Origin: Acetobacteraceae bacterium
GTDB taxonomy: Bacteria > Pseudomonadota > Alphaproteobacteria > Acetobacterales > Acetobacteraceae
Length of the DNA: 6,976 bases
Assembly: GCA_003164305.1 (NCBI GenBank)
Contig: PLSZ01000386.1
Coordinates: forward strand, 910 to 7,885
Direction: 5' to 3'
Position 1 is the first letter of the stretch; each line of letters opens with the position of its first letter. A program made the translations under genes and the position numbers. Positions 1 through 6,525 of the stretch are shown here, piece by piece. Below the pieces are notes generated by a model, which had not been told where the DNA came from, did no database searches, and saw only the letters and a list, made by a program, of their open reading frames with translations.

Positions 1-82
1 GCGCGTAATCTTCCAGCGTCTGGTTCGCCACCCACTGGTTATATTCGCGCCGGATGCGTACGATCCGCTGCTGCATCGCCAT
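1..82 (-). CDS. N-terminal fragment of a probable hybrid sensor histidine kinase with a permease-like domain (partial)
   Basis: Reading the minus strand from the ATG at 82-80 gives 27 uninterrupted codons before the window edge; a second in-frame ATG lies at 76-74. The peptide contains RIVRIRREYNQW followed by VANQTLEDYA. From memory, this resembles the cytoplasmic start of large hybrid histidine kinases whose N-terminal half is like an NCS1 (cytosine/purine) permease, and which are commonly encoded divergently from urt/fmd transporter operons. Only the lead-in to the first membrane segment is visible: no transmembrane helix, H-box or receiver domain can be seen here. If correct, it would be an inner-membrane sensor controlling the neighbouring amide/urea genes. 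A plain NCS1 permease is the main alternative. There is no strong ribosome-binding site; a GGGAA lies about 12 nt upstream of the first ATG. Confidence 0.6.
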   Translation of the reverse strand, partial: MAMQQRIVRIRREYNQWVANQTLEDYA

Positions 83-89
83 TTATCGT

Positions 90-133
90 GTTGTTCCCAC
101 GCTCCCGGCCGGTTGTTCCCGCGTTCTCAGCCG
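90..133. repeat. Two tandem copies of a 22-bp direct repeat
   Basis: Units at 90-111 and 112-133 match at 18 of 22 positions and abut without a spacer. Both begin GTTGTTCCC, followed by (A/G)CG(C/T)TC. The 22-bp period is about two helical turns, so a protein bound to both copies would sit on the same DNA face. The array begins 8 bp upstream of the divergent sensor gene's start codon. It could be a regulator site or simply a small duplication. Confidence 0.6.
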
Positions 134-261
134 GCGCGGGATGCCCGGCCCTCATCAGTCACGAAACAGTCCCTCCCACGCCGCGCGAAACGTCGTGAGC
201 CACCGCGGCAGTCTCATCTTTTCGCGTGTCCGCCCGCACAAACGTGGTGCGACTTCCTGCA

Positions 262-284
262 ATCGAAATCAGCGGAATTTCGAT
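262..284. promoter_or_regulatory. Perfect 8-bp inverted repeat with 7-bp spacer, candidate operator
   Basis: ATCGAAAT at 262-269 is exactly mirrored by ATTTCGAT at 277-284, with seven bases between. The arms are more AT-rich than the surroundings. The centre-to-centre distance of the half-sites is 15 bp, compatible with a dimeric helix-turn-helix regulator. The site lies about 150 bp upstream of urtA. I cannot assign it to a regulator family. Confidence 0.45.
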
Positions 285-350
285 CTTAAGCCTGCACCGC
301 GCGGGTGACCATCGCTCGCGGCCTGACCTCGGTCAAGCGTTATTGTGCAC

Positions 351-381
351 CGCGGCATACGTCATTTGACGTATTGCCGCG
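351..381. promoter_or_regulatory. Long near-perfect inverted repeat upstream of urtA, candidate operator or leader hairpin
   Basis: The core at 357-374 is ATACGTCA-TT-TGACGTAT, two perfect 8-bp arms around two bases. The symmetry continues outward as CGCGGC (351-356) against GCCGCG (376-381), with one unpaired T at 375, giving 14 pairs in total. It ends 52 nt before the urtA ATG. As DNA it would suit a dimeric activator or repressor, for instance the response regulator of the adjacent sensor. If transcribed it would form a stable hairpin in the leader. There is no T-run after it, so it is not a typical intrinsic terminator. Confidence 0.5.
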
Positions 382-433
382 CCGCCGCGATTTCACCGAC
401 GGTCGCCACACTCGCTTCTCTCTGGGGGTTCCA

Positions 434-1699
434 ATGTTAAAAGATGAAAAGAGCGGACGTACGCTTTCGGCTTCGCGCAGGCGCCTGTTGCAGGGTGCGG
501 CGGCGCTGCCGGTCGTATCTTTGCTGCCGCGCGGCGGTTATGCGGCCGCACCCGCGACAGCCGCCGTCAATACGACCGGCCTCGCGGTCACTGACGATTC
601 GGTGACCGTCGGCATTCTCCATTCCATCACGGGAACGATGGCGATCAGCGAAACCGGTTCGGTCGAAGCGGAAAAGCTCGCGATATCCCAAATTAACAGT
701 GAAGGCGGTGTGCTCGGCCGCCAGATCAAGATCATTCAGGAGGATGGCGCCAGCGATTGGCCGACCTTCGCCGAAAAGGCCAAGAAGCTGCTGGTGAACG
801 ACAAATGCGCCGCGGTGTTCGGCTGCTGGACGTCGGCTTCCCGTAAGGCGGTGCTGCCGGTGTTCGAACAATATAATGGAATGCTGTACTATCCGACGTT
901 CTATGAAGGCCTGGAGCAGTCCAAAAACGTCATTTACACCGGGCAGGAAGCAACCCAGCAAATTCTCGCCGGCCTCGACTGGGTCAACAGGACCAAGGGA
1001 TCAAAGACTTTCTACCTGCTCGGCTCCGACTACATCTGGCCACGCACCTCAAACAAGATCGCCCGCAAGCACATCGAGAACCACCTGACCGGTTGCAAAG
1101 TCGTTGGCGAGGACTACTTCCCTCTGGGGTCGACGCAATTCAATTCTGTCATCAACAAGATGAAGCTGGTGAAGCCCGACGTCATCTACGCGATCATCGT
1201 CGGCGGCTCCAACGTCGCGTTCTACAAGCAACTCAAGGCGGCGGGCGTCGATCTCAGCAAGCAGACCCTGCTCACCATCTCCGTCACCGAAGACGAAATC
1301 CTGGGCATCGGCGGCGAAAACATCGCCGGGGCGTATGCCTGCATGAAGTACTTCCAGTCGCTCGACAATCCGAACAACAAGCTGTTCGTCCCGGCGTTCA
1401 AGAAGATGTGGGGTGAGAAGAGCGTCATCGGCGACGTGACCCAGGCGGCTTATCTCGGCCCCAACCTATGGCAGCTCACCGCGGAGAAAGCCGGCAGTTT
1501 CGATATCGATAAAATCGCCGCCGCGTCGCCTGGCGTGGAGTTCAAAGGCGCGCCGGAAGGTTATGTGCGCATCCACGAGAACCACCATCTCTGGAGCAAG
1601 ACCCGCGTCGGCCGGGCGCGGCTCGATGGCCAATACGACGTGATTTACGAGACCGCCGATCTGGTCGAGCCAAATCCATTTCCGAAGGGCTATCAGTAA
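434..1699 (+). CDS. urtA: Urea/short-chain amide ABC transporter substrate-binding protein
   Basis: This 421-residue periplasmic binding protein (UrtA/FmdD, branched-chain amino acid/amide-binding fold) captures the substrate and delivers it to UrtBC. The start at 434 is chosen because a GGGGG run at 424-428 lies 5 nt upstream and the protein then begins directly with a secretion signal. The signal has a twin-arginine pattern, S14-R-R-R-L-L19, then a hydrophobic stretch to about residue 31 and an Ala-rich probable cleavage area near 37-40, suggesting export folded through Tat. The mature part starts TVGILHSITGTMA (58-70). It contains EDGASDWPTFAEKAKKLL (103-120), FGCWTSASRKAVLPVFEQ (129-146) and LYYPTFYEGLEQS (151-163), all typical of the UrtA family rather than LivJ. 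The C-terminus ends PFPKGYQ, as in close relatives, so the gene is full length. It heads the operon, 19 nt before urtB. Urea versus formamide cannot be decided from sequence; fmdD is the equivalent name in formamide operons. Confidence 0.95.
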   Translation: MLKDEKSGRTLSASRRRLLQGAAALPVVSLLPRGGYAAAPATAAVNTTGLAVTDDSVTVGILHSITGTMAISETGSVEAEKLAISQINSEGGVLGRQIKIIQEDGASDWPTFAEKAKKLLVNDKCAAVFGCWTSASRKAVLPVFEQYNGMLYYPTFYEGLEQSKNVIYTGQEATQQILAGLDWVNRTKGSKTFYLLGSDYIWPRTSNKIARKHIENHLTGCKVVGEDYFPLGSTQFNSVINKMKLVKPDVIYAIIVGGSNVAFYKQLKAAGVDLSKQTLLTISVTEDEILGIGGENIAGAYACMKYFQSLDNPNNKLFVPAFKKMWGEKSVIGDVTQAAYLGPNLWQLTAEKAGSFDIDKIAAASPGVEFKGAPEGYVRIHENHHLWSKTRVGRARLDGQYDVIYETADLVEPNPFPKGYQ

Positions 1700-1718
1700 G
1701 CGATACGGGGAACAGACC

Positions 1719-2645
1719 ATGCTGATGGGTTATTCGTTTGGCGAGCTTGGTTCGATCATGGCCATGCAGGGTTTCGCCGGCCTGAGTCTGTTCTCCGTTT
1801 TCGTTCTCATGGCGCTCGGTCTGGCCATCATCTTCGGCCAGATGGGCGTCATCAACATGGCCCACGGGGAGTTTATGATCCTCGGCGCCTACGTGACCTA
1901 TCTGACCTCGCAAGCCTTCACGAATTATCTGCCGTCGCTGTTCGGCATTTACTTCTTCGTCGCCGTCACGCTGGCGTTCTGTGCCTCCGGCGCGCTGGGG
2001 ATGCTGGTCGAATGGGCGCTGATCCGGCATCTTTACCGGAGACCGCTCGATACGCTGCTGGCGACCTGGGGATTGAGTCTGATCCTGCAACAAGTGTATC
2101 GGTCGGTGTTTGGCGCGCGCGAAGTCGGCGTCGATCAGCCGGATTGGATGATGGGTGCGACCAACCTGAGCGACACCATTCAGATCCCGATCAACGGCCT
2201 GATCGTCATGGCGTTGACCGCGGTCATTTCGGTCTTCGTGTATCTGCTGATTTATCGCATGAAATGGGGCAGGCAGGTGCGCGCCGTGATGTCCAACCGC
2301 GCCATGGCGGGGGCCGTGGGCATCGATACCGAAAAGGTCGATCGTTACACGTTCGGAATCGGTTGCGGCATCGCCGGCGTGGCCGGCAGCGCCTTCACGA
2401 TGATCGGCTCCACCAACCCCACGGCCGGCCAACTGTATATCGTCGATACCTTTCTTATCGTCGTATTTGGCGGCGCGCAGAGTTTGATCGGCACCATCGC
2501 CTCGGCCTTCACCATCTCCCAGGCGCGCTCCACGCTGGAGTTCTTTCTCAGCGGATCGATGGCCCAGGTGCTGGTGCTGTTGACGGTGGTTGGGATTTTG
2601 ATGTTGCGGCCGCAGGGCCTGTTCGTCCTCAAGATACGGCGCTGA
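1719..2645 (+). CDS. urtB: Urea/short-chain amide ABC transporter permease UrtB
   Basis: This 308-residue inner-membrane permease of the LivH type is one half of the translocation channel. Hydrophobic segments lie at about residues 19-40, 48-68, 75-100, 115-130, 160-180, 211-230, 240-262 and 281-297. IIFGQMGVINMAHGEFMILG (37-56) is the conserved LivH/UrtB block. WGRQVRAVMSNRAMAGAVGI (183-202) is the EAA-like loop that contacts the ATPase. The family tail LRPQGLF is at 296-302. The start at 1719 has GGGGA (1707-1711) upstream; a second ATG two codons in is a possible alternative. It sits 19 nt after urtA and 2 nt before urtC, indicating translational coupling. Length and motifs are those of an intact UrtB. 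In formamide operons the orthologue is called fmdE. Confidence 0.95.
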   Translation: MLMGYSFGELGSIMAMQGFAGLSLFSVFVLMALGLAIIFGQMGVINMAHGEFMILGAYVTYLTSQAFTNYLPSLFGIYFFVAVTLAFCASGALGMLVEWALIRHLYRRPLDTLLATWGLSLILQQVYRSVFGAREVGVDQPDWMMGATNLSDTIQIPINGLIVMALTAVISVFVYLLIYRMKWGRQVRAVMSNRAMAGAVGIDTEKVDRYTFGIGCGIAGVAGSAFTMIGSTNPTAGQLYIVDTFLIVVFGGAQSLIGTIASAFTISQARSTLEFFLSGSMAQVLVLLTVVGILMLRPQGLFVLKIRR

Positions 2646-2647
2646 CG

Positions 2648-3787
2648 ATGACATTTCTAAACCGCAAGGACATAATCGGGATTCTGCTGCTGGCGCTGGT
2701 GATCGTGGTGATCCTGCCGGTCTGCCTGGACGCGTTCCGACTCAATCTGGTGGGCAAGTACCTGACCTATGGGTTCGTCGCCCTCGGCCTTGTTCTGTGC
2801 TGGGGTGACGCGGGTATCCTCAGTCTGGGACAGGGCATTTTCTTCGGGCTTGGCGGCTATTGCATGGCGATGTTCCTGAAGCTGGAGGCATCGTCGCCGG
2901 AAAACACAAAAATCCAGTCCACGCCCGGCATTCCTGACTTCATGGACTGGAACCAGATCACCAGCCTGCCATGGTTCTGGCAGCCGTTTCATAGCCTGAC
3001 GTTCACTCTCGTGGCGGTGCCGCTGGTACCGATGTTACTGGCGTTCGTGATCGGGCTCGCGATGTTCAAGCGGCGCGTCGGGGGCACCTATTTCGCGATC
3101 ATCACCCAGGCGGTGGCGTCCATTCTGACCATCCTGATCATCGGGCAGCAGGGCTATACCGGTGGGGTCAACGGCATCACCGATCTGCGCACGTTGCTCG
3201 GTTGGGACATCCGGCCCGATCATGCCAAGTACGTGCTGTACTTCATCAACGCCGGCCTGCTGATCGCCTGCGTGCTGCTGGCGCAATTCGTCCGCCGCAG
3301 CAAACTGGGCCGCATCCTGGTCGCCATGCGCGACAAGGAGGATCGCGTCCGCTTTTCGGGATACGATGTCGCCGATTTCAAGATATTCGTGTTTTGCTTC
3401 GCCGCCGCCCTGGCCGCGATCGGCGGCGCGATGTTCACCCTGCAGGTCGGCTTCATGTCGCCGTCTTTCGTCGGCATCATCCCGTCGATCGAGATGGTGA
3501 TCTTCTGCGCGGTCGGCGGCCGCACCTCGATCCTCGGCGCGATCTACGGTGCGCTGATGGTCAACTGGGCTCGCACGACGTTTTCCGAGGATTTGCCGCA
3601 GGTCTGGCTCCTGGCGATGGGCGCGTTGTTCATCCTTGTGGTGGTCGCGTTTCCGAATGGTCTGGCGGGTATTTATCGCCGGTACCTCGATCCGTTGGTC
3701 GATCGCGTGCTGCCGCCAGGCGGCGGCCGGGCACCAACGATCGCGACGGTCGAAAGCCCGCATGCGCCCGCGACGGTCGCGAAATAG
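2648..3787 (+). CDS. urtC: Urea/short-chain amide ABC transporter permease UrtC
   Basis: This 379-residue LivM-type permease pairs with UrtB. Family hallmarks are LCWGDAGILSLGQGIFFGLG (50-69), RRVGGTYFAIITQA (142-155), GGVNGITDL (172-180) and the EAA-like cytoplasmic loop LGRILVAMRDKEDRVRFSGY (220-239), followed by membrane segments up to about residue 336. A hydrophilic insert at about 80-105 is normal for UrtC. The C-terminus has a Pro/Ala/Gly-rich tail (356-379) of no obvious function. I chose the ATG at 2648, two bases after the urtB stop, because it opens directly into the first hydrophobic helix. Its Shine-Dalgarno is weak, so it probably depends on ribosomes arriving from urtB. The longer open frame upstream is only a shadow of urtB. 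Also known as fmdF in formamide operons. Confidence 0.95.
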   Translation: MTFLNRKDIIGILLLALVIVVILPVCLDAFRLNLVGKYLTYGFVALGLVLCWGDAGILSLGQGIFFGLGGYCMAMFLKLEASSPENTKIQSTPGIPDFMDWNQITSLPWFWQPFHSLTFTLVAVPLVPMLLAFVIGLAMFKRRVGGTYFAIITQAVASILTILIIGQQGYTGGVNGITDLRTLLGWDIRPDHAKYVLYFINAGLLIACVLLAQFVRRSKLGRILVAMRDKEDRVRFSGYDVADFKIFVFCFAAALAAIGGAMFTLQVGFMSPSFVGIIPSIEMVIFCAVGGRTSILGAIYGALMVNWARTTFSEDLPQVWLLAMGALFILVVVAFPNGLAGIYRRYLDPLVDRVLPPGGGRAPTIATVESPHAPATVAK

Positions 3788-3800
3788 CTGGAGGGATGGC

Positions 3801-4547
3801 ATGCCATCGGTGACGGACTTTCTTCTGAGCGTCGAGGGCCTGACCGTCTCGTTCGACGGTTTCAAAGCGGTTGACGATCTTTCATTCTATCTGGATCGCA
3901 ACGAGATTCGCGTCATCATCGGTCCGAACGGGGCGGGCAAGACCACCGTGCTGGATTTGATCTGCGGACGCACCAAGGCGACCAGCGGGTCGGTGATGTT
4001 CAAAGGCCTCGAACTGACCCGAATGAAGGAGCACGAGATCGTCCGCGCCGGTGTGGGACGCAAGTTTCAGACTCCCTCGATCTACGAGGATCTGACCGTG
4101 TTCGAGAACCTGGAGATTTCGTTTCCGCGCGGCCGGTCGGTGTTTGGCGCGCTGGTGTTTCGCCGCGACGCTGAAGTGCGCGATCGCGTCGAGGAAATCG
4201 CCAGGAGCATTTTCCTCGCGGATCACCTCGACGACCTCGCCGAATATCTCAGCCACGGACAGAAGCAGTGGCTGGAGATCGGCATGCTGTTGATCCAGGA
4301 TCCGGCCCTGATGATGCTCGACGAACCGGTCGCGGGCATGAGTCTCAGCGAACGCAAGAAAACCGCCGAGCTGTTGCACAGGGTGATCCAGCACCGGTCG
4401 GTCCTGGTGATTGAGCACGACATGGGCTTCGTTGGCGACATCGCGCACAAGGTGACCGTTTTGCATCAGGGGCGCGTGATCTCGGAAGGCTCGATCGAGC
4501 ACGTCAAGGCCGATCCCAAGGTGGTGGAGGTTTATCTTGGCCACTGA
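3801..4547 (+). CDS. urtD: Urea/short-chain amide ABC transporter ATPase UrtD
   Basis: This 248-residue LivG-type ABC ATPase sits on the cytoplasmic face of UrtBC and pairs with UrtE. Visible motifs in order are Walker A GPNGAGKT (41-48), Q-loop Gln90, signature LSHGQKQ (150-156), Walker B LMMLDEP (170-176) with catalytic Glu175, and switch His206 in VLVIEHDMGF. The signature's His in place of Gly is, as far as I recall, usual for UrtD and not a defect. The ATG at 3801 is preceded by GGAGGGA (3790-3796), 4 nt away. An earlier ATG at 3796 is out of frame, and the longer open frame upstream overlaps urtC. It follows urtC by 13 nt and overlaps urtE by 11 nt. Confidence 0.95.
   Translation: MPSVTDFLLSVEGLTVSFDGFKAVDDLSFYLDRNEIRVIIGPNGAGKTTVLDLICGRTKATSGSVMFKGLELTRMKEHEIVRAGVGRKFQTPSIYEDLTVFENLEISFPRGRSVFGALVFRRDAEVRDRVEEIARSIFLADHLDDLAEYLSHGQKQWLEIGMLLIQDPALMMLDEPVAGMSLSERKKTAELLHRVIQHRSVLVIEHDMGFVGDIAHKVTVLHQGRVISEGSIEHVKADPKVVEVYLGH
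4526..4530 (+). promoter_or_regulatory. Ribosome-binding site inside urtD that supports the TTG start of urtE
   Basis: GGAGG lies 6 nt before the TTG at 4537, inside the last codons of urtD. It is the main support for calling a rare TTG start, since no ATG or GTG in the urtE frame falls in a suitable place. Confidence 0.75.
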
Positions 4548-5241
4548 TCCGGTTCTGAAAGTCATCGACCTGCACGCGGGTTATGGCCAGAGCGAGGTGC
4601 TGCACGGATTGAATTTCAGCGTGGCGCAAGGTGAGATCGCGGTTGTCGTCGGCCGCAACGGCATGGGCAAATCGACCCTGATGAAGGCGCTGATCGGCAT
4701 GCTGCCGGTCAAAAGCGGCCGGATCGAGCTGGACGGCACCGATGTGGCGCACTTCAAAAGCTATCAGCGCGTGGCGAAGGGGATCGCTTTCGTGCCGCAG
4801 GGCCGCATGATCTTCGCCAACATGACGGTTCAGGAGAACATCGAGACCGGGCTGTTCGCGCACGACACACCATCCGTTCCGGACGACATCTACACATTGT
4901 TCCCGGTGCTGCGGGAAATGAGTTCACGCCGCGGCGGCAATCTGTCGGGCGGCCAACAGCAGATGCTCGCGATCGCCCGCGCGCTGGCCACCGATCCGAA
5001 GGTGCTGTTGCTGGACGAGCCGACCGAGGGCATCCAGCCGTCCATCATCCTTGAACTGGCGCGTACTTTGAAACGGATCCGCGACGAGCGCGGGCTGAGC
5101 ATCGTCGCGTCGGAACAGGTGCTCAGTTTCGCCCTCGATATCGCCGACCGGGTGCTGGTTCTGGAGGGTGGCGACATCGTGCATGAAGACCTCCGCGCCG
5201 ACCTCGATGAGGAGCAGGTCGCGCGTTACCTGGCTGTCTGA
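4537..5241 (+). CDS. urtE: Urea/short-chain amide ABC transporter ATPase UrtE
   Basis: This 234-residue LivF-type ABC ATPase is the partner of UrtD. Motifs in order are Walker A GRNGMGKST (39-47), Q-loop in FVPQGRMIF (Gln88), signature LSGGQQQ (136-142), Walker B VLLLDEP (156-162) with Glu161, and the switch region VASEQVLSFA. In the last, Gln194 stands where most ABC ATPases have His, as is common in LivF-like subunits. Translation appears to start at TTG 4537, within the end of urtD, with GGAGG 6 nt upstream. This gives the expected N-terminus, with a beta strand LKVIDLHAGYG before the Walker A. The overlap suggests translation is coupled to urtD, keeping the two ATPases near equal amounts. 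It closes the transporter part of the operon, 37 nt before fmdA. Confidence 0.94.
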   Translation: MATDPVLKVIDLHAGYGQSEVLHGLNFSVAQGEIAVVVGRNGMGKSTLMKALIGMLPVKSGRIELDGTDVAHFKSYQRVAKGIAFVPQGRMIFANMTVQENIETGLFAHDTPSVPDDIYTLFPVLREMSSRRGGNLSGGQQQMLAIARALATDPKVLLLDEPTEGIQPSIILELARTLKRIRDERGLSIVASEQVLSFALDIADRVLVLEGGDIVHEDLRADLDEEQVARYLAV

Positions 5242-5278
5242 CCCACCAACATCGTCGTAACAAAGAAAGGGGAACACA

Positions 5279-6511
5279 ATGACTGAGACGCTCATCAAGG
5301 TTGACCTGTCGCAATCCGCTTATGAAAACGATATGATCCACAACCGGTGGCACCCGGACATCCCGATGGTCGCGACGGTGAAGCCGGGGCGCGATTTCAT
5401 CATCGAGTGCTACGACTGGACCGGCGGCTTCATCAAGAACGACGAGTCGGCGGCCGACGTGCGCGACATCGACCTGAGCATCGTGCATTTCCTCAGCGGC
5501 CCGGTCGGCGTCGAGGGTGCCGAACCTGGCGATCTTCTGGTTGTCGATATCCTCGACATTGGCGCATTTCCGCACAACTCGTGGGGCTTCAACGGCTTCT
5601 TCTCGAAGAAGAATGGCGGTGGGTTTCTGACCGAGCATTTTCCTCAGGCGCAGAAGTCGATCTGGGACATCCAAGGCATGTTCACCAATTCCAGGCACGT
5701 TCCTGGCGTCAACTTCGCCGGCCTGATCCATCCGGGCCTGATCGGCTGTCTGCCCGATCCGAAGCTGTTGGACGTCTGGAACAAGCGTGAGACCGGGTTG
5801 ATCGCGACCAATCCGGGTCGCGTGCCGCCGTTGGCCAACGCCCCGTTCGCGCCGACCGCGCACATGGGCCGCCTGACGGGCGATGCCAAAGCCGCCGCCG
5901 CCGCGACCGGTGCGCGTACCGTTCCGCCACGCGAACATGGCGGCAATTGCGACATCAAGGACCTTTCGCGCGGCGCGCGGGTGTTCTTCCCGGTTTATGT
6001 GCCTGGCGCCGGGCTCTCGATGGGCGACCTGCATTTCAGCCAGGGCGATGGCGAAATCACGTTCTGCGGCGCGATCGAAATGCCGGGCTGGATTCATCTG
6101 AAGGTTGAATTGATCAAAGGCGGCATGGCGAAATACGGGATCAAGAATCCGATCTTCAAACCCAGTGTGATCAAGCCAGCTTATAGCGACTATCTGATTT
6201 TCGAGGGCATTTCGGTCGACGAGGCCGGCGAGCAGTACTACCTGGACGTCAACGTCGCGTACCGTCAGGCATGTCTGAACGCGATCAATTATATGACAAA
6301 ATTCGGCTACACGCCCGCGCAGGCTTACGCGATTCTGGGAACGGCGCCGGTGCAGGGCCACATCAGCGGCGTTGTCGACATCCCCAATTCCTGTGCCACG
6401 CTCTGGTTGCCGACGGAGATCTTCAACTTCGATATCAACCCCGGCGCGGACGGCCCGAGCGGTGGTATCAAGGGTGGCGTTCCCATGCCGCTCGCGCCGG
6501 ATCTGTCATAA
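5279..6511 (+). CDS. fmdA: Formamidase (FmdA/AmdA acetamidase-formamidase family)
   Basis: This cytoplasmic amidohydrolase of 410 residues most likely converts formamide and water to formate and ammonia. It belongs to the FmdA_AmdA family, which is unrelated to the nitrilase-type formamidase AmiF. Conserved blocks are PMVATVKPGRDF (29-40), GPVGVEGAEPGDLLVVDI (74-91), GAFPHNSWGFNGFF (95-108), FAGLIHPGLIGCLP (146-159), PPREHGGNCDIKDL (216-229), GDLHFSQGDGEITFCGAIEM (249-268) and GTAPVQGHISGVVDIPN (354-370). The His/Asp/Glu-rich GGNCD and GDLHFSQGDGE blocks are likely at the metal/active site; that role is from family knowledge, not visible here. Length is close to the roughly 405-410 residues of Methylophilus FmdA, so it is intact. 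The ATG at 5279 has AAGGGG (5267-5272) 6 nt upstream. It follows the transporter with no terminator between. Acetamide or other short amides remain possible substrates, but similarity is strongest to formamidases. Confidence 0.94.
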   Translation: MTETLIKVDLSQSAYENDMIHNRWHPDIPMVATVKPGRDFIIECYDWTGGFIKNDESAADVRDIDLSIVHFLSGPVGVEGAEPGDLLVVDILDIGAFPHNSWGFNGFFSKKNGGGFLTEHFPQAQKSIWDIQGMFTNSRHVPGVNFAGLIHPGLIGCLPDPKLLDVWNKRETGLIATNPGRVPPLANAPFAPTAHMGRLTGDAKAAAAATGARTVPPREHGGNCDIKDLSRGARVFFPVYVPGAGLSMGDLHFSQGDGEITFCGAIEMPGWIHLKVELIKGGMAKYGIKNPIFKPSVIKPAYSDYLIFEGISVDEAGEQYYLDVNVAYRQACLNAINYMTKFGYTPAQAYAILGTAPVQGHISGVVDIPNSCATLWLPTEIFNFDINPGADGPSGGIKGGVPMPLAPDLS

Positions 6512-6525
6512 AAAGGGGGGCGGCG

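Larger units (their letters stand above)
83..433. other. Divergent intergenic regulatory region
   Basis: This 351-bp stretch separates the minus-strand sensor gene from urtA. The open frames that cross it have no ribosome-binding site and no recognisable protein sequence, so I treat it as non-coding. It should hold promoters for both directions. I found no convincing sigma-70 -35/-10 pair and no correctly spaced sigma-54 site. It does carry a tandem 22-bp repeat (90-133), an 8-bp dyad (262-284) and a long inverted repeat (351-381), each listed separately. An in-frame GTG/ATG upstream extension of urtA to 305 is possible on paper but would put non-signal-like sequence ahead of the Tat signal. 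Confidence 0.75.

Noticed and set aside
184..226. CGCGAAA (184-190) paired with TTTCGCG (220-226)
   Set aside because: Exact 7-bp arms but 29 bases apart with no further symmetry; a chance match is plausible.
245..260. Sigma-54-like promoter (TGGTGC ... CTGC) upstream of urtA
   Set aside because: The GG and GC elements are separated by 11 bases instead of the strictly required 10, and the -24 element deviates from TGGCAC.
54..308. Small plus-strand open frame of 84 codons in the intergenic region
   Set aside because: No ribosome-binding site, Arg/Pro/Cys-rich random-looking product, and it overlaps the start of the divergent sensor gene and several repeats.
2012..2647. Extended upstream start for urtC
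   Set aside because: This part of the frame overlaps urtB entirely and encodes an Arg/His-rich sequence unlike any permease; the ATG at 2648 gives the expected N-terminus.
1542..2654. Long minus-strand open frame (370 codons) opposite urtB
   Set aside because: It lies antisense to a clear urtB, is full of Arg, His, Gln and Asp as expected for a GC-rich shadow frame, and has no recognisable domain.
4248..4268. Degenerate ABC signature LSHGQ in UrtD as a sign of a defective ATPase
   Set aside because: As far as I recall this His is usual in UrtD proteins, and all other catalytic motifs are intact.
5123..6361. Minus-strand open frame of 412 codons opposite fmdA
   Set aside because: Antisense shadow of a well-conserved formamidase; its composition is low in hydrophobic structure and no family is recognisable.
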